From Bifidobacterium breve (lineage in GTDB: Bacteria > Actinomycetota > Acidimicrobiia > Acidimicrobiales > Ilumatobacteraceae): DNA of 12,905 nucleotides. How positions within the stretch are numbered: the first letter of the stretch is position 1; each line of letters opens with the position of its first letter. Under the pieces are notes generated by a model that did not search any database, had not been told where the DNA came from, and was given only the letters and a program-made list of their open reading frames with translations. The stretch covers positions 1-12,905 of the forward strand of contig CAMDER010000036.1 in assembly GCA_945896935.1 (NCBI GenBank). The letters are read 5' to 3'. Position numbers and translations under genes: made by a program. This document shows, one piece after another, positions 12,586-12,905 of the stretch.

Positions 12586-12905
12586 GTGCCGATTTATGCC
12601 CTGGGGGACCGCACCCCAACGATTCATCCCGATGCCTATATCCATCCCGAAGCCGTCATTATCGGTTCGGTCACGATTGGGGCACACAGTTCGATCTGGC
12701 CCGGAGCGGTTTTGCGCGGCGATGACGGCGACATCATCATTGGCGAACGTACATCAATTCAAGATGGTTCGGTGCTACACACCACACACGTCTTTCCAAC
12801 TGTTGTGGGTAACGATTGCGTGATCGGCCACATCGTGCACCTTGAAGGTTGCACGATTGAAGATGGTTCTTTGATTGGGAACGGCGCAATTGTGTTGCAT
12901 CGCGT
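12586..12905 (+). CDS. Gamma-carbonic-anhydrase-like hexapeptide-repeat protein (3' truncated)
   Basis: A left-handed beta-helix protein of the gamma carbonic anhydrase/YrdA/PaaY group; 106 codons are present before the window ends. Typical features are PDAYIHPEAVIIGSVTIG (15-32), SSIWPGAVLRGDDGDIIIGE (35-54) and TSIQDGSVLH (56-65). Then comes GHIVHLEGC (81-89) followed by IEDGSLIGNGAIVL. In known family members three histidines bind the metal; two are here (His65 and His82), but the third, five residues after His82 in the usual GHxxxLHGC, is Glu87, with a new His85 nearby. Activity as a carbonic anhydrase is therefore uncertain; many relatives have unknown function. GTG at 12586 is the only usual start between the in-frame TAA at 12574-12576 and the conserved region. 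It has no ribosome binding site, but TAATTT lies 6 bases upstream. Confidence 0.88.
   Translation, partial: MPIYALGDRTPTIHPDAYIHPEAVIIGSVTIGAHSSIWPGAVLRGDDGDIIIGERTSIQDGSVLHTTHVFPTVVGNDCVIGHIVHLEGCTIEDGSLIGNGAIVLHR

Noticed and set aside
12065..12823. Plus-strand frame of 252 residues covering the start of the 491-residue gene and the carbonic-anhydrase-like gene
   Set aside because: It is Ser/Arg low-complexity mirror sequence that then runs out of frame through the hexapeptide-repeat gene.
1..12905. Mobile element, prophage or defence island
   Set aside because: No transposase, integrase, long terminal repeats, or nuclease/toxin-like genes were seen; gene content and base use are even throughout.

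Overview
The window reads as ordinary chromosome of an actinobacterium. The strongest evidence is the pafA (Pup ligase) end, followed by a Tat translocon and a HelY-type helicase; in mycobacteria these genes are close neighbours. The moderate base composition, many GTG starts and several start codons without a ribosome binding site fit an aquatic member of the Acidimicrobiia, but that placement is inference. Coding density is high, no gap without a gene exceeds about 130 bases, and I found no rRNA, tRNA, CRISPR array, insertion sequence or prophage gene.

Layout. Positions 1-306 hold the C-terminal end of pafA, followed by a type I signal peptidase (351-1001). A glycerophosphodiester phosphodiesterase-like gene (1005-1718, minus) ends 3 bases from it. 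From 1806 a plus-strand cluster runs tatB-like, tatC (4-base overlap), helY-like helicase, a 210-residue protein resembling a worn-down diacylglycerol-kinase-type protein, and an M20D amidohydrolase (to 7405), with gaps of 32 bases or less. A 533-residue tandem ThyX-like protein follows (7458-9059), then a strong hairpin, an acidic zinc-ribbon protein (9190-9702) and a GNAT acetyltransferase (9709-10170). On the minus strand lie a crotonase-family gene (10197-10997) and, upstream of it, a 491-residue protein with Arg/Asp-rich repeats (11032-12507). A divergent promoter region with a perfect palindrome separates that gene from a truncated gamma-carbonic-anhydrase-like gene (12586 to the window end).

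How the genes relate. Signal peptidase, TatB and TatC form a protein-export group: Tat moves folded proteins across the membrane and signal peptidase removes the leader. PafA tags proteins with Pup for the proteasome; its place beside tat and helY looks like old shared gene order rather than a pathway link. The remaining genes are metabolic or unknown.

Most worth a second look: (1) the duplicated ThyX-like protein, in which each half keeps a different part of the ThyX signature; (2) a TANNNT hexamer 5-9 bases before 8 of 13 start codons, suggesting much leaderless transcription; (3) the kinase-like orphan after helY; (4) the palindrome between the divergent promoters near 12550; (5) the altered metal-ligand pattern in the carbonic-anhydrase-like protein. 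I see no defence island or clearly new multi-gene system.
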